This document shows, in pieces, positions 8,071 to 17,765 of a stretch of DNA of 64,000 nt. The translations under genes and the position numbers were made by a program. Under the pieces are notes generated by a model that was not told where the DNA came from, ran no database searches, and saw only the letters and a program-made list of their open reading frames with translations. The stretch covers positions 1 through 64,000 of the forward strand of contig CAVBPX010000005.1 in assembly GCA_963597395.1 (NCBI GenBank). Direction: 5' to 3'. The first letter of the stretch is position 1; every line of letters begins with the position of its first letter. Source of the stretch: Hallerella sp963597395. GTDB taxonomy: Bacteria; Fibrobacterota; Fibrobacteria; Fibrobacterales; Fibrobacteraceae.

Positions 8071-10767
8071 TTACGAATCGGACTTTTCTTCCGTTCCTTC
8101 GGCGGGTTCGGAAGATTCGGGAGCGTCCGAAGACTCGACAGGAACTTCGCCGTCCGCCGCTTCGGAGGCCGTCTGGCCTTCGGCACTTTCCTGTTCGATA
8201 TCGTCACTGCTCGGGAGCGCGGTCGCGTCCTGAACCTTGTCGCTTTCCGAAAGGGTAATCGCCTTGACGCCCTGTGAAACGCGACCCGTGAGACGGATGC
8301 TCTCGACCGGAATCCGGATGACCTGGCCTTCACGGCTTGTGATAATCAGGTCGTAATCGTCCGCGACGCTTTCGACGAACACGGCGTCGCCCGTTTTTTC
8401 GGTGATGTTCAGGTTGCGGACACCCTTTCCTCCGCGACGCGTGATGCGGTAGGCCGCGGGTTCGGACCGCTTGCCGTAGCCGTTTTCGCTCACGGTCAAA
8501 ACCTTGCGATCGGACCTGAGCCACAGAAGCGCGATGACCTCGTCGCCTTCCGCAAGACGGATTCCGCGGACACCGTGCGTTCCACGTCCCATGGCGCGGA
8601 AGCAGGAAATGGGGAACGTCAGTGCCTGTCCCTTCTTCGTTGCGAGCATCAGCAGATCCTTTGCCATGTTTGCGCTGTCAACGGGCTCTTCCTGGGATTC
8701 GGAATCGGATTCTTCCGGTTCGTTTATGTCCGCGGGTTCGATTTCTTCGCCACGGGCGGCGGCTTCCATTTCCTCGGCCGTCACGCCGACTAGCACCACC
8801 TTCACCAATTCGTCGCCTTCATCAAGCGTAATCGCGTTGACGCCGGCTCGGCGCGGATTCGAGAAGAGATTCAGGTCCATCTTGTTCACGATGCCGTTCT
8901 TTGTCGCAAAGACGAGGCAGTTGTAACCGCCGAACTTGCGGACCGGGACGATGGCCGAAACCTTTTCGCCCTGTTCGAGCTGCACGAAGTTCACTATCGG
9001 GCGGCCCTTGCCGTTCCGGGAACCTTCCGGCAGGCGATAGACCTTTGTCCAGTAAACGCGTCCCTTGTTCGTGAAGACGAGAAGGAAGCTGTGCGTGCTT
9101 GCGGTAAAGATGGTCTGGACGTTGTCCTCGTCCTTGAGGCTCGCACCGATGATGCCCTTTCCGCCGCGGTTCTGCGCCTTGAACGTATCGATTGGAAGGC
9201 GCTTGATGTAGCCTTCGCGGCTGAGGGTAATCACCTGTTCCTCTTCGGGAATGAGGTCTTCCGAGTCATAGTCCTGGACGGCCGCTTCGATGGACGTGCG
9301 ACGGTCGTCGCCGTATTTGGCGGCAATCGCGTCGAGGGCGTCGAGGACTATCTGTACGCGGCGTTCCTTGCGGGCGACGATGTCTTCGAGGTCCTGGACC
9401 GTTGCAACGAGCTGCTGGAATTCCGCTTCGAGCTTCTCGATTTCGAGGCCCGTCAAGCGCTTGAGCTGCATATCGACGATGGCCTGGGCCTGGATGTCGT
9501 CGAACGAGAACCTTTCGCAAAGGGCCTTTTTCGCGGCGTCCGTATTTTCGGACGTCTTGATAATCGAAATAATTTCGTCGATATTGTTCTTGTCGCACGC
9601 GATGCGGAGCGCTTCGAGAATGTGCATCCGGGCGCGGGCCTTTTTGAGGTCGAACTGCGTGCGGCGGAGAATCACTTCGAGGCGATGATCGACATAGTGG
9701 CGGATCATGTCCTTGAGCGTAAGCAGCGTGGGCTGCGTGCGGTTGACCATCGCGAGGTTGTAGATTCCGAACGTATCCTCGAGCTGCGTGTATTTGTACA
9801 GATTGTTCAGAACGATGTCGCCCTGGAAGTCGCGCTTGATATCGACCACGATGCGCATGCCGTCGCGGTCGGATTCGTCGCGGATATCGCTGATGCCGTC
9901 AATTCTCTTGTCGCGGACGAGGTCGGCCATGTTCTTCACGAGCATCGCCTTGTTCACCATATACGGAATTTCGCTGATAATCAGGTGCTCGCGGTCCTTG
10001 GCGTCCTTTTCGATTTCGACGCGAGCGCGGACGCGGACCTTGCCGCGACCCGTGAGATAGGCGTCGCGGATGCCGGCCTTGCCACAAATGATGCCGCCCG
10101 TCGGGAAGTCCGGGCCGGAAACATAGTTCAAAAGCTCTTCGCATTCGATGTCGTTGTTTGCGCAATAGGCGTGGATGGCGTTCGTGATTTCGCGCAAATT
10201 GTGCGGCGGAATGTTTGTCGCCATGCCGACGGCAATGCCCGAGGAACCGTTGACGAGAAGGTTCGGGAACGCGGACGGGAGAACCAGCGGTTCGTCGAGC
10301 GTCTCGTCGTAGTTCTTGCCCATATCGACCGTGTCCTTGTCGAGGTCTTCGAGCATCATCTCGCCGAACTTGGACATTTTCGCTTCGGTGTAACGCATTG
10401 CAGCCGCACTGTCGCCGTCAACGGAGCCGAAGTTTCCCTGGCCGCGGACAAGCGGATAGCGGAGCGAAAAGTCCTGCGCCATGCGGACAAGCGTATCATA
10501 GGCAGCGGAGTCGCCATGCGGATGATATTTACCGATGACTTCACCGACAATACGCGCGGACTTCATCGTCCTCGCCTCGGCGGTAAGGCCGAGCTTGTGC
10601 ATTGCAAAGAGCACACGACGGTGAACGGGCTTTAGGCCGTCCCGCACATCGGGAAGCGCACGCGCGACAATGACGCTCATCGAATAGCGCAGGTAGCAGT
10701 CCTGCATGTCCCGTTCGATTAGCGATTCGTAATGGGTACCCGGAGTCAGTTTGATGTTTTCTGCCAT
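8071..10767 (-). CDS. gyrA: DNA gyrase subunit A
   Basis: 898 residues. The breakage-reunion domain has the catalytic tyrosine Y126 in AAMRYTEA and the quinolone-resistance region HPHGDSAAYDT, with serine S87 at the site equivalent to E. coli S83. The C-terminal pinwheel carries a GyrA box, read as QNRGGKG (canonical QRRGGKG), which argues for gyrase rather than ParC. An acidic Ser/Glu-rich tail of about 60 residues ends the protein. It forms the A2B2 gyrase and introduces negative supercoils. GAAGGA precedes the ATG. surE ends 13 bases upstream on the same strand, so they are probably co-transcribed. gyrB is not in the window. Confidence 0.97.
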   Translation of the reverse strand: MAENIKLTPGTHYESLIERDMQDCYLRYSMSVIVARALPDVRDGLKPVHRRVLFAMHKLGLTAEARTMKSARIVGEVIGKYHPHGDSAAYDTLVRMAQDFSLRYPLVRGQGNFGSVDGDSAAAMRYTEAKMSKFGEMMLEDLDKDTVDMGKNYDETLDEPLVLPSAFPNLLVNGSSGIAVGMATNIPPHNLREITNAIHAYCANNDIECEELLNYVSGPDFPTGGIICGKAGIRDAYLTGRGKVRVRARVEIEKDAKDREHLIISEIPYMVNKAMLVKNMADLVRDKRIDGISDIRDESDRDGMRIVVDIKRDFQGDIVLNNLYKYTQLEDTFGIYNLAMVNRTQPTLLTLKDMIRHYVDHRLEVILRRTQFDLKKARARMHILEALRIACDKNNIDEIISIIKTSENTDAAKKALCERFSFDDIQAQAIVDMQLKRLTGLEIEKLEAEFQQLVATVQDLEDIVARKERRVQIVLDALDAIAAKYGDDRRTSIEAAVQDYDSEDLIPEEEQVITLSREGYIKRLPIDTFKAQNRGGKGIIGASLKDEDNVQTIFTASTHSFLLVFTNKGRVYWTKVYRLPEGSRNGKGRPIVNFVQLEQGEKVSAIVPVRKFGGYNCLVFATKNGIVNKMDLNLFSNPRRAGVNAITLDEGDELVKVVLVGVTAEEMEAAARGEEIEPADINEPEESDSESQEEPVDSANMAKDLLMLATKKGQALTFPISCFRAMGRGTHGVRGIRLAEGDEVIALLWLRSDRKVLTVSENGYGKRSEPAAYRITRRGGKGVRNLNITEKTGDAVFVESVADDYDLIITSREGQVIRIPVESIRLTGRVSQGVKAITLSESDKVQDATALPSSDDIEQESAEGQTASEAADGEVPVESSDAPESSEPAEGTEEKSDS

Positions 10768-10780
10768 GATTTTCCTTCGT

Positions 10781-11566
10781 TTATTCCAATTCTAATTTTC
10801 CAAAACTTTTTGCAATTGTCTTTTCGACAGCGGAAAGTTCCGAGCGGGCCGTCTGGTCGATGGTCATCGGGGTGACGGTCGCATACCCGCGGAGGAGCAT
10901 ATCGTCGTCGGAATCCGCAATAAAATGCTCCGAAGATTTCCAGCCTTCGAGAAAATACTTGCCGTCCCTTTCCACATAGCGGTCCGTGAACATCGAGAGG
11001 TTCTGCACGGCAGCCCGGTAGCCGCGAAACGGAACCGTTTCCGTCGGAAAGTTGACGTTCCAGATTGTGTTCGGGGAAATTTCCCTGTAAAGCGCAAGCT
11101 CAACGAACTTTGCGGCAAACCGGCAAAGCTCGGACAGGGACTTTTCCGTCGCATCCGCGGAAAGCGAAAGCGCAAGCCCCGGGCATCCCCAGAGGGCCGC
11201 TTCCCGCGCACCGGCCACGGTTCCCGAATAGAGGGACGAGACGCCCGCGTTTTCGCCCCTGTTCGGGCCCGAAATGACGCAGGCAATAGGACGGTCGTGA
11301 AAAAGATTCCGAAGCCCCATCTTGGTGCAGTCGGCGGGAGTTCCCGTCATCGCAAAAAATTCAAAGGGATGGTCGCCCGGAACGCGCCAAACCTCGTGCC
11401 CCAGAAATCCGTGGAACGCATGGGAGACGCCGCTTTGCTCCGTCTCGGGAGCGATGACGAGGACGTGCGCGACCTTCGAAAGGGCATGCGCAAGGGAAAC
11501 CAGCGCAGCGCTCTGATAGCCGTCGTCATTCGTCAGCAGGATTTGAGGAAAAGGCTCGTTCGACAT
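10781..11566 (-). CDS. surE: 5'/3'-nucleotidase SurE
   Basis: 261 residues from the ATG at 11566 (MSNEPFPQILLTNDDG); 32 further open codons upstream look non-coding and overlap the hisS leader. The metal site starts with LLTNDDG (D14, D15), then EQSGVSHAF and SGPNRGENAG, as in the SurE family, which dephosphorylates nucleoside monophosphates in the cytoplasm. It is transcribed with gyrA, 13 bases downstream, and is divergent from hisS with about 60 bases between starts. Confidence 0.95.
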   Translation of the reverse strand: MSNEPFPQILLTNDDGYQSAALVSLAHALSKVAHVLVIAPETEQSGVSHAFHGFLGHEVWRVPGDHPFEFFAMTGTPADCTKMGLRNLFHDRPIACVISGPNRGENAGVSSLYSGTVAGAREAALWGCPGLALSLSADATEKSLSELCRFAAKFVELALYREISPNTIWNVNFPTETVPFRGYRAAVQNLSMFTDRYVERDGKYFLEGWKSSEHFIADSDDDMLLRGYATVTPMTIDQTARSELSAVEKTIAKSFGKLELE

Positions 11567-11627
11567 TACCCGATAAAGATAGAAAATGAACACGCTTTTG
11601 TTTTGCTTTTTGCTACCTTTTACGCGT

Positions 11628-12914
11628 ATGACGACAAAAATGCAAACGCCGCCGCTTCCCAAGGGAACGCGCGATTTTTACCCCGAATCCATGCGGATTC
11701 AGAACTACATCTTTGACACGTGGCGCAAGGCCGCCCTCCGGTTCGGCTACGAAGAATACGAAGGCCCGATGTTCGAACATCTGGAGCTTTACACCGGCAA
11801 ATCGGGCGACGAAATTGTGAGCCAGCTGTATGACTTTATGGACAAAGGCGGACGTCACATCGCGCTTCGGCCCGAAATGACGCCGACGCTCGCGCGGCTC
11901 GTCATCCAAAAGGGAAACTCCCTGAAAAAGCCATTCAAATGGTTCAGCATGCCGCGGCTTTTCCGCTACGAGCGCGCCCAGAAGGGACGTCTCCGCGAAT
12001 TTTTCCAGCTCAACCTCGACATCATCGGAACGGAGAGCATCTACGCCGAAGCGGACCTCCTTTCCGCCATCGCCTCGATGCTCAAGGACTTCGGGCTTGC
12101 CGAGGACGATTTTTGCATCGGGGTTTCCAGCCGAAAGCTTCTGAACGCCTTCCTCGAAGAGATTGGCGTCCTGGACGCGTCCAAGGTTTACCCGGTTCTC
12201 GACCGCCGTCTGAAAATCGAGAAAAAGGACTTTTACGCGGAACTTTCGGAAGCGGGCCTTTCGGAAGAACAGACGCAGAAGCTCGATGGCCTGATGGACT
12301 CGAAGAGCATTGACGAAGTGGCCGAAAAGATTCACGGCGAAGCGTCCGTTTCGGCCCTCGACGAAATCCGGCAGCTGTTCAAGACGCTCGAACATTCCGG
12401 AGCGGCCCGTTCCGTCGCCCTGGATCTTTCGATTGTCCGCGGGCTCGCCTACTACACGGGCATCGTCTTCGAAGTCTTCGACAAGGGAAAATCCATGCGC
12501 GCGATCGCGGGCGGCGGACGCTACGACAGCCTCACCGAAAAACTCGGCGGACAAAAGGTTCCGGGCGTCGGATTCGGCATGGGCGACGTCGTCCTCGCGA
12601 ACCTTCTCGAAGAACGCGGGCTGCTCCCTTCCAAAAAGCAGTCGCTCGACTTCTTTGTCGCAAGCTTCACAAACGACATGGACAAAATTTTCGAAGTCGC
12701 AAGCGAACTTCGCAGGCGCGGTTTCAACGTGGGGCATCCGCTCGCTCAGGCAAAGCTCGGCAAGCAAATGGAACAGGCAAACGCGCAAGGAGCAAAAGTC
12801 GTCGTCTATGTCGATGGCGAAAAGGCTCCCGAAAACGGCTACGAATACAAGGTCCTTTCGACCGGAGTTTCCGGAGCGGGAACGCTCGAAGAGATTGCCA
12901 AAGTCGAAGGATGA
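11628..12914 (+). CDS. hisS: Histidyl-tRNA synthetase
   Basis: 428 residues from the ATG at 11628 (MTTKMQTPPLPKGTRDFYP). The ATG at 11640 is an alternative; the upstream codons look non-coding. Class II synthetase motifs are present: TRDFYP, motif 2 LRPEMTPTLARLV with FRYERAQKGRLREF, the histidine-binding RGLAYYTGIVFEVF, and motif 3 GGGRYDSL, followed by an anticodon-binding domain. It charges tRNA-His with histidine. The next gene starts 6 bases after its stop, so the envelope-acylation genes may be carried on the same transcript. Confidence 0.97.
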   Translation: MTTKMQTPPLPKGTRDFYPESMRIQNYIFDTWRKAALRFGYEEYEGPMFEHLELYTGKSGDEIVSQLYDFMDKGGRHIALRPEMTPTLARLVIQKGNSLKKPFKWFSMPRLFRYERAQKGRLREFFQLNLDIIGTESIYAEADLLSAIASMLKDFGLAEDDFCIGVSSRKLLNAFLEEIGVLDASKVYPVLDRRLKIEKKDFYAELSEAGLSEEQTQKLDGLMDSKSIDEVAEKIHGEASVSALDEIRQLFKTLEHSGAARSVALDLSIVRGLAYYTGIVFEVFDKGKSMRAIAGGGRYDSLTEKLGGQKVPGVGFGMGDVVLANLLEERGLLPSKKQSLDFFVASFTNDMDKIFEVASELRRRGFNVGHPLAQAKLGKQMEQANAQGAKVVVYVDGEKAPENGYEYKVLSTGVSGAGTLEEIAKVEG

Positions 12915-12920
12915 CGTCCG

Positions 12921-14561
12921 ATGACGCCATTCCGCACACTTCTTTCGATCCTTTCCATTCTTCTCGTTTTGGGAATGATTTCGCTCGGATTTCCGAGGGA
13001 CGGGATTCGCATCGGATCCCTGACGCTCCGGTTTCCGTCCGTTATGGAAAAATTGCAGGAGGAGGCGGAAAGCGCCCGGACGGATTCCGTTCCCTTGCCC
13101 GAAGAGCAAATCAAAAAGATGCTCGCCGAAACGCGCGCAAGGGAATTTTCCGAATACGCCGACTCGCTCGCCTTTTACGAGGAGTTCTTTAAAAGAGGAC
13201 CGACGCGTTTTGATTTTCCGGAAGACGATCCGAAATGGTTCGACCGTTTCTTTGACAGGCTTCTTTCGGCAAAGGACTCGGGCGAAGTCGTGCACATTGT
13301 CCACTACGGGGATTCCCAGCTCGAAGGCGACCGCATCACGGCCACGTTCCGAGAATTTTTGCACGCGCTTTTTGGAGGCACGGGCCCCGGAATGGTCCCG
13401 CCGCTTGCGGACATTCCGTCAATGGCCTTCAATTCCCACACCACGGGAAATCTCTCCCGCCACCGCGTTTTCGGCCCGGCATCGGAACACGCCGCAAACA
13501 ACAAATACGGCCCGCTCGCCCAGACGACCGACCTGAACGGCAGCGCGACCTTCTCCTTTAAAAAGAGCCTCCGCCAAAAAAATTTTCCGAGCGCGGGAAA
13601 GTTCCAAAAAGTCCGCATTCTCGCAAACCGGGCAAACCTCAAAACAAAACTCATCTACAAGGCGACCGTCATTGACACGGTTCTCACCGATTCCGCGCAG
13701 GAATTCAAACCGCGCCTCCAGAAGTTCCGCGCACAGGACCCTCAAATCGAGAATTTCCCAGGACTTTCCGTCTATACGTGGAACCTTCAACACGAAACGG
13801 AAGCCGTCACGCTCACAGTCTCGGGGAAGGCGTCCCTCTACACGATTGCCCTCGACGGAATTGCGGGCGTTGCGGTGGACAACGTCGCCATGCGCGGAAG
13901 CTCGGGCACCATTTTTACCAAAATGGACGAAGAACTTTTGGGATCTTCGCTTAAGGCGGTCCACACCAAGCTCATTCTGATGGAATACGGCGGAAACCTC
14001 GTCCCGAGCGTTACGAAGTCAAACCTGGGATGGGTCGAAAAGACGCTCGAAAAGCAGATTCAGGCCATTCAAAAGGCCATTCCCGATGCGGACATCCTTT
14101 TTATCGGGCCCGCGGACATGTCAAAAAAAATCGGAGGAAAATGGAAGAGTTTCCCGAGCCTCGAAATGACGGTCGAAACCATCCGAAAAGTCGCGCTTCG
14201 CAACGGATGCGCCTATTGGGACATGTACCGCGTCATGGGCGGGAAAAACGCAATGATTTCGTGGGTACGCGAAAAGCCCGCGCTCGGCGGCCCGGACTAC
14301 ATCCACTTTACACGCGCCGGCGCGGTCCGCATCGGCGAACTTCTCTACAACGCGTTCAAGCTTCACTACGACTACTACACGTTCCGCAAGGTGCACCGAA
14401 TCGACTCGGAAAAGCTGTCCGAAATTCATTCGTTTAAGGACAGCACACGGAAAAAAATCGATACGCTCGTCACGGAATCGGGCGATACGATTGTTCTTTC
14501 GCCCGTATCCGAAGCACCCGAAGACTTTTTACCGGAATCGTCCGACACTCAAGGCAGGTGA
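12921..14561 (+). CDS. SGNH-hydrolase-like envelope protein, canonical GDS block
   Basis: 546 residues. An N-terminal membrane segment or uncleaved signal (about 5-24) and a charged helical stretch (about 40-105) precede an SGNH domain. Block I is HYGDSQLEGD (S132), block V is DYIHF (D459 and H462), so the Ser-Asp-His set is complete. SGNH proteins of this shape (AlgJ/AlgX, PatB-like) move or remove acyl groups on surface polymers. Its start lies 6 bases after hisS, with GAAGGA inside the hisS end. It overlaps the second SGNH gene and precedes an MBOAT, supporting a role in periplasmic O-acylation. The target polymer is unknown. The final 60 residues are Ser/Asp/Glu-rich. Confidence 0.8.
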   Translation: MTPFRTLLSILSILLVLGMISLGFPRDGIRIGSLTLRFPSVMEKLQEEAESARTDSVPLPEEQIKKMLAETRAREFSEYADSLAFYEEFFKRGPTRFDFPEDDPKWFDRFFDRLLSAKDSGEVVHIVHYGDSQLEGDRITATFREFLHALFGGTGPGMVPPLADIPSMAFNSHTTGNLSRHRVFGPASEHAANNKYGPLAQTTDLNGSATFSFKKSLRQKNFPSAGKFQKVRILANRANLKTKLIYKATVIDTVLTDSAQEFKPRLQKFRAQDPQIENFPGLSVYTWNLQHETEAVTLTVSGKASLYTIALDGIAGVAVDNVAMRGSSGTIFTKMDEELLGSSLKAVHTKLILMEYGGNLVPSVTKSNLGWVEKTLEKQIQAIQKAIPDADILFIGPADMSKKIGGKWKSFPSLEMTVETIRKVALRNGCAYWDMYRVMGGKNAMISWVREKPALGGPDYIHFTRAGAVRIGELLYNAFKLHYDYYTFRKVHRIDSEKLSEIHSFKDSTRKKIDTLVTESGDTIVLSPVSEAPEDFLPESSDTQGR

Positions 14562-14563
14562 CG

Positions 14564-15892
14564 ATGAAGTTCGCTCTTTTTTGCATCGCCCTTTTTTGCG
14601 AAAGCCTCCTTGCCGGAAACGTTTCGGCACTACCCATCGACTCGGCAAAGAACCACATCGAATTTCCGGCCGGGGACGCCTCCTTTACAAGCTTTCTCGG
14701 CAAAATGGATTCCCTCCTCTACATGAAGGAAGGCACGGTAAACATTCTGCACCTCGGCGGTTCGCACATCCAGGCCGATATTTTTTCGGACCGAATTCGC
14801 ATGCGCCTCGTTCAGGACCTTCCGCTGCCTGCAGCGTCCCGCGGATTCGTCTTTCCCTACACCGCCGCCAAGTCCAACACGCCTTCGAGTTACGCTTCGA
14901 GAAAGCGCGGACACTTCAAAAATGAAAAAAGCATTTCCCGGAAGCGGAAAAATTCGGTCGGCATTACGGGATTCCGCGTCACGGCCATCGACCCCGAATC
15001 CGAAATTCGCATTGTTCTGAACCCGCGAAAAGGAAAGCCCAAAATCTGGAGCTTTACAAAGGTTCGAGTTTTCGGGGAAGCCAAAGGCCCTGCGGAACCC
15101 GTCCTGAAACTTTCGGAAGACGGAGAAAGACTTTCGGGCGTGCGCGATTCCGTTTCGGGTAGCTTTGTCTTTGAACTTTCCGAGCGGGCCGATTCGCTGA
15201 TTCTCGAATTTCCGTGGAGGGATTCCGCGGCCATCCAAACGCTCGCCGATACGCTCGCCGTTCTCGACTCCGCCGGCAAAGAAGCCCTGTTTTCAAACGA
15301 CGCGTTTTTCCGCCAAATGCCGTCCTTTTCGCTCACGGGGATAGTCCTTTCCGATACCGTTTCCGGTCTCACGTATAATTCCATCGGCGTCAACGGGGCA
15401 AACCTCGAATCGTACCTTTCCATCGAGGACTTTGAGCGGGACCTTGACTTTTCAAGGCCCGACCTGGTGATTTTTTCCATCGGCATCAACGACGCGAACG
15501 TCGAAAAGTTTAACGCGGAACTTTTCAAGGCCCGCTACGACACGCTCGTCTATCGCGTCCGGAAGGTTTCCCCGAATGCGGCCATCCTCTTTATGTCGAA
15601 CAACGACTGCTACCTCACCAGCGCCGGAAAACCGAACAAAAACGGGATTCTCGTCGCAAAAGCGATGCGCGAACTCGCCGAAAGCCATCAGAGCGGCCTC
15701 TGGGACCTTTTTCACATCATGGGTGGCCTCGGTTCCATCGATGCCTGGTTTGACGAAGGATTCGCCCAAAAGGATCACGTGCACTTCAAGGCGCCCGGGT
15801 ACGAAATTTTGGGAGACCTCTTTTTTGAGGCTCTCCGCGAACTCTTCTTCCCCGACCCCGAAATGACGCGTCTCAAGGGAGATGCCCCGTGA
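14564..15892 (+). CDS. Second SGNH-hydrolase-like secreted protein, with GGS in block I
   Basis: 442 residues from the ATG at 14564 (AGGTG upstream); a GTG at 14558 is also possible. A signal peptide ends near NVSA. Block I reads LHLGGSHIQAD: S67 is kept but the usual GDS aspartate is glycine. Block III is SIGIND, and block V KDHVHF gives D404 and H407. A beta-sandwich-like insert of about 200 residues (100-270) sits after block I. The catalytic set looks intact, so it may transfer or remove acyl groups beside its neighbour. Its stop overlaps the GTG of the MBOAT gene by four bases, so translation is probably coupled. Confidence 0.8.
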   Translation: MKFALFCIALFCESLLAGNVSALPIDSAKNHIEFPAGDASFTSFLGKMDSLLYMKEGTVNILHLGGSHIQADIFSDRIRMRLVQDLPLPAASRGFVFPYTAAKSNTPSSYASRKRGHFKNEKSISRKRKNSVGITGFRVTAIDPESEIRIVLNPRKGKPKIWSFTKVRVFGEAKGPAEPVLKLSEDGERLSGVRDSVSGSFVFELSERADSLILEFPWRDSAAIQTLADTLAVLDSAGKEALFSNDAFFRQMPSFSLTGIVLSDTVSGLTYNSIGVNGANLESYLSIEDFERDLDFSRPDLVIFSIGINDANVEKFNAELFKARYDTLVYRVRKVSPNAAILFMSNNDCYLTSAGKPNKNGILVAKAMRELAESHQSGLWDLFHIMGGLGSIDAWFDEGFAQKDHVHFKAPGYEILGDLFFEALRELFFPDPEMTRLKGDAP

Positions 15893-17736
15893 ATTTTCTC
15901 GAAGGACTTTTGATCAGCGCTTTTCTCTTTGACCCGTCAAAGCCGCTCATCTTTACGCAATTTTATTTTTGGGCCTTTTTTGCCGTCGTCTTTGCCATCT
16001 TTTCCTGTCTGCACAGTAAAATTCTTCTGCGCAACGCATTTCTCTTTTTTGCAAGCCTCTTCTTTTACTACAAGACAAGCGGAAGCTACCTTGCGCTGCT
16101 CGTCTTTTGCGTTCTTGCGAACTTTCTCGGCGGGCGCATTCTCGACCGGTTCCGCGGAACCGCTTCGCGAACCGCCACTCTGGTCCTCCTCGTCGGAATT
16201 GATCTTTTTACGCTCGGCTACTTCAAGTACGCCTACTTCTTCCTGGACGTTTTGCGGGAACTTTTCGGCATCGACCTCACAGTCTATAACTTTTTTGCCG
16301 CGGCGAGCAACCGGATTTTTCACACGACGTCACTCGTCGATCAGATTGTTCTCCCCGTGGGCATTTCGTTTTTCACGTTTCAGGCCATCAGCTACATCGT
16401 CGATATTTACAAAAGGACCATTCGGCCAATTTCGAACTTTTTTGACTTCGGATTCTATCTGACGTTTTTCCCGGCCCTCGTCGCGGGTCCCATCATTCGC
16501 GCCGACAAGTTCATTCCCCAGCTGCACCGTCCCTATTTTCTTTCGCGCCGGGCCTTTGGACTTGCCATTTTCTGGATTCTGAACGGCCTTGCGAAAAAAA
16601 TCATCATGAGCGATTTTCTTGCGACGCAATTTGTCGATAGGGTCTTCGAGACGCCGCTGCTCTTTACGGGATTTGAAAACCTGCTTGCGCTTTTCGCCTA
16701 TTCGCTCCAGGTCTATGCGGATTTTTCGGGCTACACAGACATTGCGACGGGCGTTGCGCTTCTCATGGGATTTCGCCTGCCGCAAAACTTCAACTCGCCC
16801 TACAAGGCGGACAGGCCTTCCGAATTTTGGCACCGCTGGCACATTTCCCTTTCGCGCTGGCTACGCGACTACCTCTACATTCCGCTCGGAGGAAACCGCG
16901 GCGCGGGCTTCGGAACCGTTTTCTGGACCATCGTCATCTCCGGCATTGCCATTCTCCTTTCGGGAAGCGTGCTTGTCGCCGTCGGGCTTGCTACGCTCTA
17001 CATCGCCATTTTCCTCTGGGGATTTTTCAAACCGGATTCCAGGCGGACCATCGCCAAGCACTTTAACGCGATGATCACCCAGCTGATGGGAGGCCTTTGG
17101 CACGGTGCAAGCTGGAACTTCATCGTCTGGGGCGGCCTCAACGGAATCGGAATGATTTTAAACACGCAATGGTGCAAGCAGCGGATTGAATTTCGCGCCA
17201 TCGCCATGTTCCTCATTACGGCATGCGCCTGCATTCTTTGCAAGTTTCACTACGAGCCCATCTGGGGAATAGCCGCCGTCTCTTGCGGAGTCATCTTTTT
17301 TGGCATCTACGCGAGCATGCTCTACAGCCTTTTTTCAAGTCGCCCGCTCCCCAAGGTCAAATTTGTCTGGAACGTTCTTCTCACGTTTACTTTCATCACT
17401 TCGACCCGACTCTTTTTCCGCTCCGGTTCAAACCTCGACCCCGCCGAAGCGAACGAAGTCGCCTGGGAAACGGCCCGCAACATGATTCACCAGATAGGCT
17501 CGCCATGGGACCTTTCCCTCGTGCCACAAATGGCGTGGCAGCACCTATCCATCATTATCGTCTTTTTTATCGGCATGGCCATTCATTTGCTTCCGGAAAA
17601 CTTCAAGCGGATGTACCGGTTCCGCTTTGCGAGCCTTCCCCGCCCGATCATCATCCTCGGCAGCGCCCTTCTGTGCTTTGTCATCTACCAGTTTTCGAGC
17701 GCGGATTCCCCGCCGTTTATCTACTTCCAGTTCTAG
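15889..17736 (+). CDS. MBOAT-family O-acyltransferase (AlgI/PatA type)
   Basis: 615 residues with about a dozen membrane segments. Family landmarks are SFFTFQAISYIVDIY, FPALVAGPI, YADFSGYTDIA, FWHRWHISLSRWLRDYLYIPLGG (H315, H318) and MGGLWHGASWNF, with the proposed catalytic H405. Proteins of this family pass acetyl or other acyl groups from the cytoplasm across the membrane to a partner that acylates a surface polysaccharide. The GTG start overlaps the previous stop (GTGA) and AAGGGAGA lies upstream. With the two SGNH genes it forms a compact export-and-transfer module. A long hydrophobic insert between the two histidine regions (about 345-390) is noted. Confidence 0.93.
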   Translation: MNFLEGLLISAFLFDPSKPLIFTQFYFWAFFAVVFAIFSCLHSKILLRNAFLFFASLFFYYKTSGSYLALLVFCVLANFLGGRILDRFRGTASRTATLVLLVGIDLFTLGYFKYAYFFLDVLRELFGIDLTVYNFFAAASNRIFHTTSLVDQIVLPVGISFFTFQAISYIVDIYKRTIRPISNFFDFGFYLTFFPALVAGPIIRADKFIPQLHRPYFLSRRAFGLAIFWILNGLAKKIIMSDFLATQFVDRVFETPLLFTGFENLLALFAYSLQVYADFSGYTDIATGVALLMGFRLPQNFNSPYKADRPSEFWHRWHISLSRWLRDYLYIPLGGNRGAGFGTVFWTIVISGIAILLSGSVLVAVGLATLYIAIFLWGFFKPDSRRTIAKHFNAMITQLMGGLWHGASWNFIVWGGLNGIGMILNTQWCKQRIEFRAIAMFLITACACILCKFHYEPIWGIAAVSCGVIFFGIYASMLYSLFSSRPLPKVKFVWNVLLTFTFITSTRLFFRSGSNLDPAEANEVAWETARNMIHQIGSPWDLSLVPQMAWQHLSIIIVFFIGMAIHLLPENFKRMYRFRFASLPRPIIILGSALLCFVIYQFSSADSPPFIYFQF

Positions 17737-17746
17737 CCCTTCCGGT

Positions 17747-17765
17747 TTTGACAAATTTTGTCAAA
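17747..17765. terminator. Possible hairpin between convergent genes
   Basis: TTTGACAAA and TTTGTCAAA form a perfect 9-base inverted repeat around a single T. It lies between the MBOAT stop and the stop codon of the minus-strand glycosylase. The stem is AT-rich and no T run follows, so a terminator role is weak; an operator-like palindrome is the alternative. Confidence 0.3.
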
